DNA of 64,000 nucleotides, taken from positions 83,083 to 147,082 of the forward strand of contig MU006115.1 in assembly GCA_010093705.1 (NCBI GenBank). The letters are read 5' to 3'. Source of the DNA: Patellaria atrata CBS 101060. Taxonomy: Eukaryota; Ascomycota; Dothideomycetes; Patellariales; Patellariaceae. Shown piece by piece: positions 34,301 to 45,580 of the stretch (within the stretch, counting starts at the first letter, position 1; the number at the start of each line of letters is the position of its first letter). Position numbers and translations under genes: made by a program. The notes beneath the pieces were generated by a model, which saw only the letters and a list, made by a program, of their open reading frames with translations, ran no database searches and was not told where the DNA came from.

Positions 34301-36595
34301 GAGGCGACACAAGAAAATCGTGGACGTCAGGTGTCAGCTCGTATCTGGTTTGCTAGACTTGACCATACGTTGGAGGGACCTATCTTACCGCTCTTATGGC
34401 CCCCTTGATAGAAAGATTAACGTGTATCGCCACAGAAGCCCAATGTCGTAAATGAAACTTGGTGGTCGTCTTCATTCAGTGCAGATCCGGTCGACGGATA
34501 TCTACACTATTATTTCGCTCTAGAAAAATCCAACATCAGTCAAACTTTGTCTACGTAGTCAACAAGGTTGGGCTGCAACTATCAATGTAGAACGCACAAG
34601 GCCGAATGGACCAACATGTATGACCAAAGCAAGTTCGCCGCCCGTTTCGTTTCGTGGGGTACTCGAATTCTAGTATCTCTTAGTCATCTATATTGTATGA
34701 GATATTCACATTGGCCTGGGTCAGTTCCAAGAACGTCTTGAACGTCTGAATATCTCTACCTCTTCCCTTGCCACGTTTGGTACTCCTCGGTTCCCGTACG
34801 CTTGCTACACTCTGCTCGGTGGACACTCACGCTAAGATTTTAAACGCTTTGTACGACGTTAACATTGTACAGCTGCCAGTCTATTTTATCAGTCTGATCC
34901 AGTCTACACACGGGAGCTAGGCGCCATTTTCAAAACAAGCTTACAGTAACTTAGGAATTCCCTGATAAGGAAGGGATATCTGCTTGAGAGGGTTCATTGT
35001 ATCAAGCCCATATTCTATGCTTTCTTTTGCTATGCATAAATATGCTTCTCCAATATTCGTTGGTCAAATGTAGTAGCACACTTACTCATCATGAAGGATG
35101 ATTACGGCGTAGGTGGATTTTCGAGATTGCTAAAATGATCGATAGTTATTCCCTTTCATCTTTCTTTACATGTAACTTTTTCTACACAGGACTGTCTGCT
35201 AACAAGTAGCAGAGCATAGAAATCTAACCCTGCGATAATCATCACATCACTTTCAACTATACAATGATCTCCCTCGGCCGAGCGAGCTTCGAGTCAGGGC
35301 ACAACGCTAGAACTATTTATCTACAACTATAGCCTCCCAGAAAGCGATGACTTAAAAAGCGGCAAAACAACATTTAAATCGAGGAAGATAAAAAAAAAAT
35401 AAAAGCTATAAATCTTCCTAGATCAAAGATCAAAAAGTCAAAACAGTTCCCACCCCTCCGAAGAGAGTAGTAGTCTGCCGGACCCTCCGACGGGGCCGAG
35501 GATCGAACCCAGGACGTGCTTCCACCATTAGGCCACAGGTTCTGGGTAATGGAAAGATGTCATAGGTCGCTTGTTTATAAGCTGTGGGGTGTGAGAACGT
35601 GTTGGGAGACAACTTATGATATAAATCAGGGGAAATTCGGGTATCAAACGCTAAAGGCCATGTACCCTCTAGTATGAACTATTCTACATCCTTCGCCTAT
35701 AGTCACCAGAACTCTCTATAAACATGGCCCTCGAAGAGCCCGCTCACATAAGAAGTCGTATTCTTTTTAGATCTCTATTTGCAGAAGTATAAACTCCTGC
35801 TCACCTTGGAGAGCTGCAAAAGGGAGCAAACCACGATGAGCCACCACAAAGAGAAATCGGCAGTGCACCCAGTAAGATTCTATCATGAAGTGAGTACCAT
35901 ACTATACGGAGTCGGATACCCTTTTCCAAAAGTCTACTCATTCAGCGCGAGACAAAAAAATCACTTCTTTGAGAGCCAGATGCCTTATTAGAACTATACG
36001 AACTCTCCCACGCTAGCCACTTCAGCTCCCAAGCCACCACAATGCACCTCACATACGAACGTCAACAACAACCCTTCGATTGTTCTTTCTAGAAGCGTAA
36101 AAACCTCCGCTCACGTTTTTAAAGCATGAAATGCGTCGTTGCCATTGGTCTGGCGTTGTCGGTGGCCTCTTAGGTAGCATCGTAGCTGTCATCACCTACC
36201 ATCTAACGATTAGGATGCCTCCACAACTTTCAGCCGCACGCGACTTGAGCCAAATCTCGGTCCTTCTAGCGAATCATAATCGCAATAAAGTTGCAGAATC
36301 ATGTAAGGCTTTAAAGGCTTAACAGGTGCCTGAAAACGTGGTATACTTGTGACTCGAGGCGGTAACTGGGTGCAAAGAGGAGGTGAGTATTTTTAGGTAG
36401 GTCACTTCAAGAACGAGTATATATACGAACTTAACGTTTCGTACAGGACGATTATCTTGCATAGTCTAATATCAACATCAGATATAGAGCAATTGGGTTT
36501 CCCAAACCTCTCCACACTTGTTTGATACCATAAGATTTGTGTAGTATTTCTGTAGACCGACCATTTGATTCGTATCGCATTCCCTAAAGTTCATT
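31306..36595. other. 5.3-kb gene-free, A/T-rich stretch
   Basis: Many short frames, none convincing. It contains TAAGGTAAGGTA motifs near 31770 and 33270, a tRNA-like relic near 35490-35545, and around 35785 and 36090 two similar pieces reading AGAAG..TAAA..CTCC.GCTCAC. A short signal-peptide-like frame at 36126 (MKCVVAIGLALSVAS) ends at once in a stop and may be a relic. I see no full transposon. Confidence 0.45.
35432..35545 (-). other. tRNA-like relic with A and B boxes (possible tRNA-derived SINE head)
   Basis: On the minus strand TGGCCTAATGG (35535-35525) matches an A box and GGTTCGATCC (35509-35500) a B box. The D arm (GCCT..AAGC) and a T arm with a 7-base TTCGATC loop can be drawn, but only about four bases lie where the whole anticodon arm should be. 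It is therefore not a working tRNA. Downstream on the same strand come T runs (35443-35440 and 35436-35432) that could end Pol III transcription, then an A/T-rich tail with a long T run. It could be a deleted tRNA gene or the head of a SINE; single copy here, so undecided. Confidence 0.5.
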
Positions 36596-37454
36596 ATGTC
36601 AACCACCATCACCGAAACAACATCCTACACACCGACCGCAGCCCCAGCGCGATACAGCTGGGAGAAAGGTCCCTGGAAGCTCCTCCAAACCCCTCAGTAC
36701 CAAACCGGAGCCGTCAGTCACCTCTCCCACCCCCTAAAAACCCCATTCTAACACCACGCAGACAGACCAATACAGCATTGCCGCCACGACCATGGTCCTG
36801 GTCCACAACGCCATAATCCGCGGCTTCAACAGCATCTACCAGCAAGCGCCTCTGATCGCCTCGCGCGACCACGCCGACTTCATCGGCTACGCCGCCTGCT
36901 GGGCCTCCGTGCTCCACGGTCACCACACCGGCGAGGAGGAAATCGCGTTCCCGATGATCGAGGCGCAGCTCGAGCGGCCCGGGCTCATGGCGCCCAACGT
37001 CGCGCAGCACGACGCCTTCCACGCCGGGCTCGACAAGTACGTCGCGTACCTCGCCGACACGAAGAAGAGTCCCGCGACGTTCAGCGGGGCGCGGCTTGTG
37101 GCCATCATGGACGAGTTCCGGGACGTGCTGATCCGACATCTGAACGAGGAGATCCCGACGCTGTTGGACTTGGCGCGGTATCGGTCGGCGAAGCTGGATT
37201 TGCTGCAGATCTTGGATAAGGATGGCGAGGATACCATGGGCAAGATGAGCAAGGTTTCGGAGCTGCCGTTCTTCTTGCTCAATCATGATGTCACGTTTGA
37301 GGACGGGTTGCATGCGGAGTTCCCGCCCGCGCCGAAGGTCGCGAAGTGGGGCATGATGAAGATCGGAACGTGGGTTTATAGGGGCTGGTGGAAGTTTGCG
37401 ACGTGTGATACGGATGGGAGACCGAGGGAGGTGGCGTATGTTGCTAAGAACTGA
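36596..37454 (+). CDS. hemerythrin-like HHE-domain protein
   Basis: Predicted di-iron four-helix-bundle protein; fungal members are thought to bind oxygen, NO or iron, but few are tested. Exons are 36596-36712 and 36762-37454 across a 49-bp intron with the less common donor GTCAGT; both ends are phase 0, giving 269 residues. Ligand candidates in order are His54 (VLVHN), His94 with Glu98 (HHTGEEE), His122 and His126 (AQHDAFH), and His165 with Glu169 (RHLNEE), matching the H...HxxxE...HxxxH...HxxxE pattern. The C-terminal part (PFFLLNHDVTFEDG, WWKFATCD) is typical of the larger fungal HHE proteins. No signal peptide, so probably cytosolic. The coding part is markedly G/C-richer than flanking DNA. 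It converges with SLH1, 268 bp from its stop. Confidence 0.9.
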
Positions 37455-37722
37455 TCGCCTGGCGAATTTGTTGAGAGCGTAGGTCTCCAGGAGTTGTATA
37501 TTAGATCTTAGGATGGCGTTTTGTAAAGGATGATACCGTGTCATCCAAGGTTCTAGACTCTAGGATAATCTCAATGTAAATAGATCTTCGAATTTGGAAT
37601 ACGTCTGTGTTTGTAGAGGGAAAAGACATTAGACATACGCAAATGAAAGCAATCCTCGTCTGTCTAAACCCCACCTCATGATTATTTACTTATCACAATC
37701 GTTAGACTTTGTAGCAATTCAC

Positions 37723-40700
37723 TCATTCCCCTTTCTTCCCACCATCCTCTCCCACAGCCGGCACCGCCGGAACCTCCACCCTCTCAACCCTCCACTCCAT
37801 TCCAATATACCCATCACTAACGACCCTACAATCCAACTTCCGCTCGCTCAAACTCTCCGGTAACTTAATTGACGTCTTGATCCTTAGCCCACTCGGCCCC
37901 TTACTCCTTCCCGTATCAAGCGGCCACCCAACCCTCTTCATCGCCACAACCTCCCCAGCGGCAACATCCTCCACAACCACGAAGAAGCCCTCCGTCTGCG
38001 GCTTCGGGAAGCGAGGCGCATACATACGGTATTGCCGATCATGCATTGGCTTAGTCCTGACAATATTCACCGTGGTGCCCCTGGCTGTGACGTCGGAGAC
38101 GTGGACTTTGAGCTCGGGAAGGATATTTAGAGCCTTGAAAATTGGCCCACGGGCAGGGAAGGCAATATGGAGATCTCCTAACGCTTTGTCTATGCCAGTC
38201 TTTGGTAAGGATGCCGCTTCGACAAGGTTTCGGGGCGATGATTTCGGATTTGCCCATCGATTCTTCTCAGCAGCCACATCGACGCCCGGGAAGATGGCCA
38301 AAGGCCCGTCTTCCGGCCATCGAGCGGATTTAACGCACTGAAGCAAGGTTATCATCATCGCGCAGCTGTCACGGTATCCAAGCTCCGTTAGAACATCGAT
38401 GGATGCTTGTATGATACGGACACTCTGGTCGAGAACTGAGGTTTGATCACCAACGTAATCCGAAATTGGAAGATCAATGCGTGAAAAATGGGCCTGGAGA
38501 AGTAAGAAAGCTTTGACATGGGGATCCCACATTGGCAGACCGAAGGAATCTGCTTGTAGGGGGAGATTATTCGATAACTCGTCATTGATTAGGTCTTCAT
38601 TGTGTCGAACAGGAAGTTCATCGTATTCAGTCGCGCAGGACATCCAGGAAAGGACATCCTTGAAAGTTGCCGTTGGTTTAGCATTCTTAATGAGATGTCT
38701 AATCGTTTTATGGGAAAGGTAGTAATAGCTCATGATTTTTCCTAGCGGAGTAGAGTCGATATCGCCATTGGTGTGGACATGAATACAACCCGACTCTGCC
38801 AATTCCTTGAGTGATTTGTCAACAAGCTCTATCATATAATCATTCGCAGCTTGCTGTGCCGAAGTTGTATTGTGCTCTTCCGCCGAGATTTGGAGACCGT
38901 AATAAGATGGATTCTTATGGAGACGACGAAAGAAGAATGTCCAAGTTAGGTAATCCAGCGCATCCTGCTTCGTCGCGATCGTCTCTGCAGATATTTCGGC
39001 TCCTAAATGGTTATCTAGGACATTGTGCAGTGAAGACTCTACAGGAAATCCTGTATGCAGGAAATGCTTGTAGAACGCTTTCTTAGAATCCTGTGTAAAA
39101 ATACGTGCAATGCCGGAGTCGTCGAACTGAGGGCGACCAGCACGTCCTAACATCTGTAGTACATCTGTCAAATCCATATCTTTGTAACCTTCGATCTTCG
39201 CGTCAAAGAACTGCGTCCCTTTCACAACGACGAGATGAGCCGGCAAATTAACTCCCCAGGCTAGCGTACTCGTAGCTACGAGAATCTGGATCTTGTTGTT
39301 CGCGAAAAGCTCCTCAGATAGCTGTCTATCAGACTCAATAAGACCGGCATGATGGAGTCCGATACCAAAGCTAAGAGATTCTCTCAAAGCGTCATCTTTA
39401 ACTCTTGATAGGTTTACCATGAGATCATCTTCCGACATGCGAACAAATCTTCGAGGATTGTCCTCCAATCCACAGAAGTTGATCAGGTCCTTCGCCGTGA
39501 GTCGAGTCTGTCGTCGAGATGCGACAAATACAATGACTGGTTTATTTGGAGAATGAGCTTTGATAGCTAGGAAGGTTGGTCTGTTCATCGACTGCATCAA
39601 CGGACAGAAACCTCGCTGTTCCGGAAAGCCATCGATAAAAATCTCGAGCGGTACTGGACGGACTGAATGGCGAAAGTTGAATAAACCCTCTTTGACCCCT
39701 AACCAATTACCCAGATCCGTGGCATTGGCGCATGCTGTCGACATACCTACCAACCTTACAGATCCCTTCTTTTGTGATGCAATATAATTCATTCTAGAGA
39801 CAATAATCTCTAGGATAGGTCCTCTGTCACCGCCGAGGAGATGGATCTCATCAATAATCACTAGACTGACCTGTTGTACATAGCTTCTGGTTTGCCAGCT
39901 ACGACTAATTCCGTCCCACTTTTCCGGTGTGGTGACGATGATATCCGCATCTCTGATAGACCTTGTATCTGGGGTGTTGTCACCCGTCAACTCGACGAGT
40001 TTCAAACCCATCTGTCTTACAAGTCGCTTCCCCCAGTCTTGAACTCGCTCTCGAACGAGTGCTTTCATAGGAGCAATGTATACGACTTTTGATCCTGGTT
40101 TCTCTCGGAATGCCCACCACATAGCTAACTCAGCGGCAACTGTCTTACCACTTCCGGTGGGTGAACCTAGGAGAACATTCGCAAATGTGTGGTACATGCA
40201 GTGGAAGAGTTGTGTTTGCATAGGATTAAAGAACTGAAACCGCTGTGCATAGATCTCCTCTAGTATGGGGTTCTTCAGGACAGATATCGGTAAAGGTTGT
40301 AAGTTCAGTAGGTCAGTATATACGCTCTCAGTATCTGGACGGATAAGGTGCTGGAACGAAACTGGTGTGACTGTTTCAGCGCCCAACCACCTATCGGATA
40401 CAGCGCGAACATATATCTGGGACGGAAGAGGATCGGATAGAGGGATCGTGAAATTTAGTTCGTGATCATCATACAGCTTCTTTCGCGACAAGATAAAGTA
40501 TTCGTAATGGTATATCTCTGACGTCTCCGAATTCTCAACCCAGATCCAATAAGACTCGGAGGTACCATGGTGACGATCATTCCATCGGAAGTCTGGCGTA
40601 ATATAGAGTTTGATCCTAAGAACGTCGCGGTTTAGTGGAGCAATCTCAGCTTCGACGGCCAGAGTAGGGAAGTTGTCCAGTAATTTCGAGATTACCATGC

Positions 40701-43696
40701 CCATCTTATGATTATGAACAAGTTGGCCAATCTCCGCGGGTTCCATTTCTCGCAGAGCTTCCACAGAGGAGACTGAGGCTTTGTCGTCGAGGTTCCTTAA
40801 GACCGGTTGCGGTAGATCAAATTGATGGAAAGGATGTTGATAAGGCCATATCTGACGTTCGATGGACTTGCAGAGTGAAAGGAGTACTAAACACAGATGA
40901 CCCCATTTTCGGTTTAGGGCAATCATGAAAAGAGCTCTACAGATCCTAGTAGCATTCTGAGCAACATATGCTGTATCGGACACGAGAGTGAAATCATCTA
41001 CCCTCGCTCGTGAGATATATGATTGTAATAAAACATTCGTTTTTGCGTGCGGTGTCCCTAATCCACCTTTGACCTCGCATGGTGCGTACTCTTTAAGATT
41101 GGATAGTTCCTGTTGCTCACTGTCCCTCGACTGAATGTTGTCAAATTCTCCGCTCATGCTTATCATGGTAAGAACATCTGCTTCCGTGGAACGAGGGCGC
41201 ATCATGGTATTGAATATCTCAATGCTAGTCTGCAGGACATAATATTGGCTGGCAATACGACCCACATCTTTCGATCTCAGCTCCTCCGTCGTTTCGTTGA
41301 AAATGATCATCTGACTCTGCTGAAGTATCCTTGCGGCATCAATGACGAGTTTTCTCCGTCTCTGAATTAGATGTGGGTCGTCACGAATCTCAGCCCAATC
41401 GATACCATAAGCCATGGGATTACGCTGCATCCGTACAAAGAGATATGAGTAACCAAGCCAGGTCACGGCCTCGGACACGGTTGTGACGGTTCCCAGACCA
41501 ATCTCCGCGTTCAAATTGTCAACCATCTTCTTAGAAAAGTTGGACTCAATTGGCTGTTGCTGAGTTACAGCGTCAAGATAATGCTGAAGCTTGTCCTGCG
41601 TGGTACAGATGAAGCCGATACCAGTATCCTGGAACTGAGGCCTTCCAGCACGACCGAATATCTGAAGAACGTCTAAGATGCCCACATCAACGAATTTTCC
41701 TGCTTCTGCGCTATACAATTGCGTTCCTTTGATAAGAACTGCAGCAGCTGGTAAATTTACACCCCAAGCAAGAGTAGCTGTACAGCAGAGGACTTTGATA
41801 ACTCCTTCGGTAAAGAGACGTTCTGTCATGTTTCGATCTGTTCTAGGCATTCCCGCATGGTGTGTGCCCATGCCTTTTGTTAATAATTCCCTAAGCTCTT
41901 TACCCCTGGAAGTTTTAGCGTCCCTGACGGCTTGTTCATACCTTGGATGTCCGCTTGGTTCAAACAAATCCGTACAAGCTTCTTCCTGGGCTTTGTCGAA
42001 AAGTGTTCTTGCACTCTTTACGGTATCCTTTCGAGAGTGGACGAAGACCATGACTTGGTGGTCCCGCTCTAACATTTCCCTGACCTTGAGGAAGGCTGCG
42101 TATTCAAGATTTTCCTTCGACTGCTTAGATCCAGCTTTTCCTTTGACACCAATAAAATGTTGCTCTAGTGGGACTGGCCTAAACGATGCATCGAAGTAGA
42201 ACAGTCCAGCCATACGGTTCACTTTCAAAAAGTCCGATACGTCCACGAAGTTGGGTAGGGTGGCGGATAAGCCTATTATACGAATGAGAGACTGTGTACT
42301 TTCTACCTGTCTCTCTGTTCGTGCTACTAGAGACTCTAATACCGCACCTCGCTCGTCATGGAGCATATGGACTTCATCAATGATGAGAAGGCGCACTTTT
42401 TGAACCAGTTCAGTATCTCCCGTGCTCTTTCGTGTAACAACATCCCATTTCTCTGGCGTCGTTACAATAATCTGTGTCTGAACTATCTCTGCTTTGGTAA
42501 GATGCATATCCCCAGTCAATTCGCGAACCTGAATACCCAACCACGCAAGTCGCTTTCCCATTTTTTCTGTAATCTCAGCCGCTAGGGCTTTCATCGGTGC
42601 TACATAGACAATCTTGAAATCTTCTTTCATGACAACGAACTCGTTCGCATTTGGTTCGTCTATAGGATCTGGGGCTATGTTCTTTGCAATCGTGTTCAGT
42701 ATAGTCAGCAAGGCTACATCGGTCTTACCAGCACCAGTAGGAGCGCAAACCAGCATATTCTCGCTGGTTTTATAAGCCACCGGATATACAAGACTTTGCA
42801 TACGATTTAGGGTCTTGTAAGCCTTGAAGGTTCTCTTGCAAAGACCATCAAGATCACTAATCTCTACTAATTTCTGGCCTGTCCCGAGGACCCCAACTTT
42901 AGACGCAGGGATGGAGTATTCTTCGTACTCCTTGAAGTCTTCGTGTTGACTACCTACCGGCAACGCATATCTCTTGCCATGAGCGGATAACTTATTGCCA
43001 GCGTCATATGTCCGATAGACATGCGGGTACTGCGGACCACCTCGGTCCATGCTAGGAGCTATACTTGCATTCTTATGCTCATAGTCCTGACGTCGTAGTG
43101 CTTCCTCCCTCTCTTGTTTGGAGAGGAGATGTCCAACGACTCCATCCAGTTGACCACCTTGGACCGGGGGTTTTAGTACAGTCTGTCTATTGCGAATGAC
43201 GTCTCCGACGAGGTCCAGTTCCTCGTAGCCTAAGATATCTGCAAGCATCATCTGAAGCTCGTCATCTGTATAGGTTAGCTATATACTCGCCCCCCCGGGA
43301 AATGGACATACCACTACTATCTGAAGCGATTACGGCAATTATTTGTTCTTCCAGAGCCCGAGAGTCCAGTCCGGAACCCCGATTTGATACTTCAAGGCAT
43401 CTATTACCCAACCATTGCCGATCATATCTATTAGCCTCTACAGACGGTTGAGCACCGTTTATGTCCGATATCTCCAGTTGATCACTGGAGTATTCATCAT
43501 CCCATTCGTTGCTGATAAGATCCCATATATCATCGCCACTGGAAGCTCCGGAGAGCTCATCGTCGTCAAGGACTATGTCCTGACCGTACGGAGTCGTACC
43601 ATTTTCTTGAGGTAAGTTCAACTCAGCGAGCGCTGCTCGCATGGAAGCCAGTTGTTCCAACCATTGTGACTGCGCCGTCTCAAGTGACGGTGACAT
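37723..43696 (-). CDS. SLH1: Slh1/ASCC3-type Ski2-like dual-cassette RNA helicase
   Basis: ATP-dependent helicase of the ribosome quality-control trigger complex, which splits collided ribosomes (known for yeast Slh1 and human ASCC3). Exons on the minus strand are 43696-43312 and 43265-37723; the 46-bp intron splits an Asp codon (SDSSDDELQ), giving 1975 residues, close to yeast Slh1 (1967). Cassette 1 has Walker A CAPTGAGKTD (about residue 300), DEVH (about 426) and FGRAGRPQFQD; cassette 2 has GSPTGSGKTV (about 1160), DEIH (about 1265) and LGRAGRPQFDD. Each is followed by a Sec63-type region. Both ATPase sites look intact. Brr2 is the main alternative but is longer and has a different N-terminal extension; Mer3 has one cassette. 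Shares its promoter region with YKT6. Confidence 0.93.
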
Positions 43697-44149
43697 TGTT
43701 TGATGTATGGGGAGAAAAACTGCTGGAGAAAGGTCACATAGAATAAAAAGAGATTACTAGAATGTAGGATTGCCTTCTCTTGTAACTCCGTCTCCAAACA
43801 GTCAAGTATCTACAGAGAAGAAAAATATACAACACCGCGAAGGAGAGAGGTGTATTAGCAACGCGGTGTCCTAAAGAAGCCCATATAATTCTTTATCGAT
43901 AACAACGGCAGACCATAAAGCCACATTTCCCGTCACTGAGACATCGTGCTGGCCAACGCCATCATCACAGCCACCGCCTTTGATCGTGACCTTTGTACAG
44001 TACCTTTCAACCTGAACTCCCCTCCACCTCGAGTACCTACAGCTCAACTTTCCTATTCCTAAGCCTCTCTTAAACTTTGCATTCACCTGCACTGAACCCG
44101 CATTATCCATACCTACCGTCCATCAACTCTCGAAACCCCACCCGTCACC
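43697..44149. promoter_or_regulatory. divergent promoter between SLH1 and YKT6
   Basis: The start codons of the two genes are only 453 bp apart and point away from each other, so this stretch must hold both promoters and both 5' leaders. The YKT6 side is pyrimidine-rich; I see no clear TATA box on either side. A TGTACAGTACC motif lies at about 43995. Confidence 0.6.
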
Positions 44150-44948
44150 ATGAAGATCCTCTACATCGGCGTACGTGTGCCCAAACCCCCTCGAACCTCA
44201 AGATATCGGCCATTAACGTGTTTAGATCCTCAAAAACGAGACCAAACCCGCCGTCGAGCTAGCCTCAGAGCGGGACCTAAGCTCTTACTCCCGCTTCACC
44301 CGCACGAGCGTCGGGGAATTCATGACGCTCTTCAGCAAGACGGTAGCAGAGCGCACGAAGCCAGGCCAAAGACAGGACATCGAGGAACAATGTACCCCTT
44401 TCCTCTCCTCCCTTTTCCTCTAAACCCCAACCCCCACAAACCCTAACAACACTCCCCAGCCTACACCTTCCACGCCTACGGCCGCACGGAAGGGATCTGC
44501 GGCCTCATAATTAGCGACCATGAGTACCCCTCGCTGGTCGCGCACCAGCTCCTCTCCAAGATCGTCGACGAGTTCCTGACCAAGAACCCGCGGTCCGCCT
44601 GGGCGAACTCGGACTCGCTCGTCCCCTTCCCCGAGCTCAAGGACTACATCGTCAAGTACCAGGACCCGCAGCAGGCCGACTCGATCATGAAGATCCAGAA
44701 GGAGCTAGACGAGACCAAGATCCTGCTGCACAAGACCATCGAGTCCGTTCTCGAGCGGGGCGAGAAGATCGATAGTCTGGTGCAGAAGAGCGACGGCTTG
44801 AGCGCGCAGAGCAAGATGTTTTATACGCAGGTGAGTTTAAACCCGCCTCATATATGTTTTTGTGAGACTCCAGGTGATTGGGAGTTGTGGCTAATGTCTC
44901 ACTTTTTTGCAGGCCAAAAAGCAGAACTCGTGCTGTATTGTGATGTAG
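44150..44948 (+). CDS. YKT6: Ykt6 v-SNARE (longin, prenylated)
   Basis: Essential R-SNARE for ER-Golgi, vacuolar and autophagosome fusion. Exons are 44150-44170 (21 nt), 44226-44391, 44460-44830 and 44913-44948, all phase-consistent, giving 197 residues (yeast Ykt6 is 200). The longin domain starts MKILYIG and runs through SVGEFMTLF, GQRQDIEE and GRTEGICGLI; the SNARE helix follows from about residue 136 (DETKILLHKTIESVLERGEK) with its zero-layer Arg in LERGEK. The last exon, only 12 codons with stop, encodes the CCIVM end for farnesylation and palmitoylation that replaces a membrane span. Exon 2 ends in a weak GTACCC donor, yet the joined frame matches the family. Very sure. Confidence 0.96.
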
Positions 44949-45580
44949 AAGTGGGATGTCGTAATAGATACCGAATTTTGCATGTAGACGAGCAGTTTGA
45001 CACCCCCTATTTACGTCTCGACATAACACACACCCCTTGCACGAGCGATTGCACTACGGAGTTAGGGAGCTTGTTTATGAATTTCAGGGGATCGTAGATA
45101 ATTGAATGACAATTGGCGAAATACAAATGACCTCCCTCCAACCTTTTGAGTGCATCCAGGAAGTCGACCAGGTACCTGTAAGTTTACGAAAAGGAAGAGA
45201 AAAACACCAAATTGAATGAAACGGGGTATCGAAACGAATCCTAATAGTCATCCTTCCAAAACGCCGACATTGACAACCTAGCTCCTCATATATGCAAAAT
45301 AAGATGTAAAGAAATCGTGACACCATCGCTTTGTCTGGCATAAGATTGTGACTGAAGGGGGATTCAATGTACGGAACAGCTGCCGGGTATTGTCGGGTCC
45401 CTTCGTTCTGTGAATAGTCGCTGTCGAGGAATCTGCTCGGTTTGACTTTGACGTAACCAGCGGGCGATGCTGCTGGAATGTACCGAGTACCGTACATCGG
45501 AGCACGTACGCGCAATGTCCGCGAGCGCTAGACCGCCTCCTACAAAAAAAATACAATAACCATAAAGCAATCCCTAGACC
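44949..45580. other. intergenic between tail-to-tail genes
   Basis: YKT6 and the next gene converge here, so both 3' regions lie in this stretch. No further gene seen. Confidence 0.5.

Noticed and set aside
35432-35545. Functional tRNA gene
   Set aside because: No room for an anticodon arm and no paired acceptor stem.
37723-43696. Assignment as Brr2 (spliceosome) or Mer3 (meiosis)
   Set aside because: Length near 1975 and two full cassettes with DEVH/DEIH fit Slh1; Brr2 is longer and Mer3 has one cassette.
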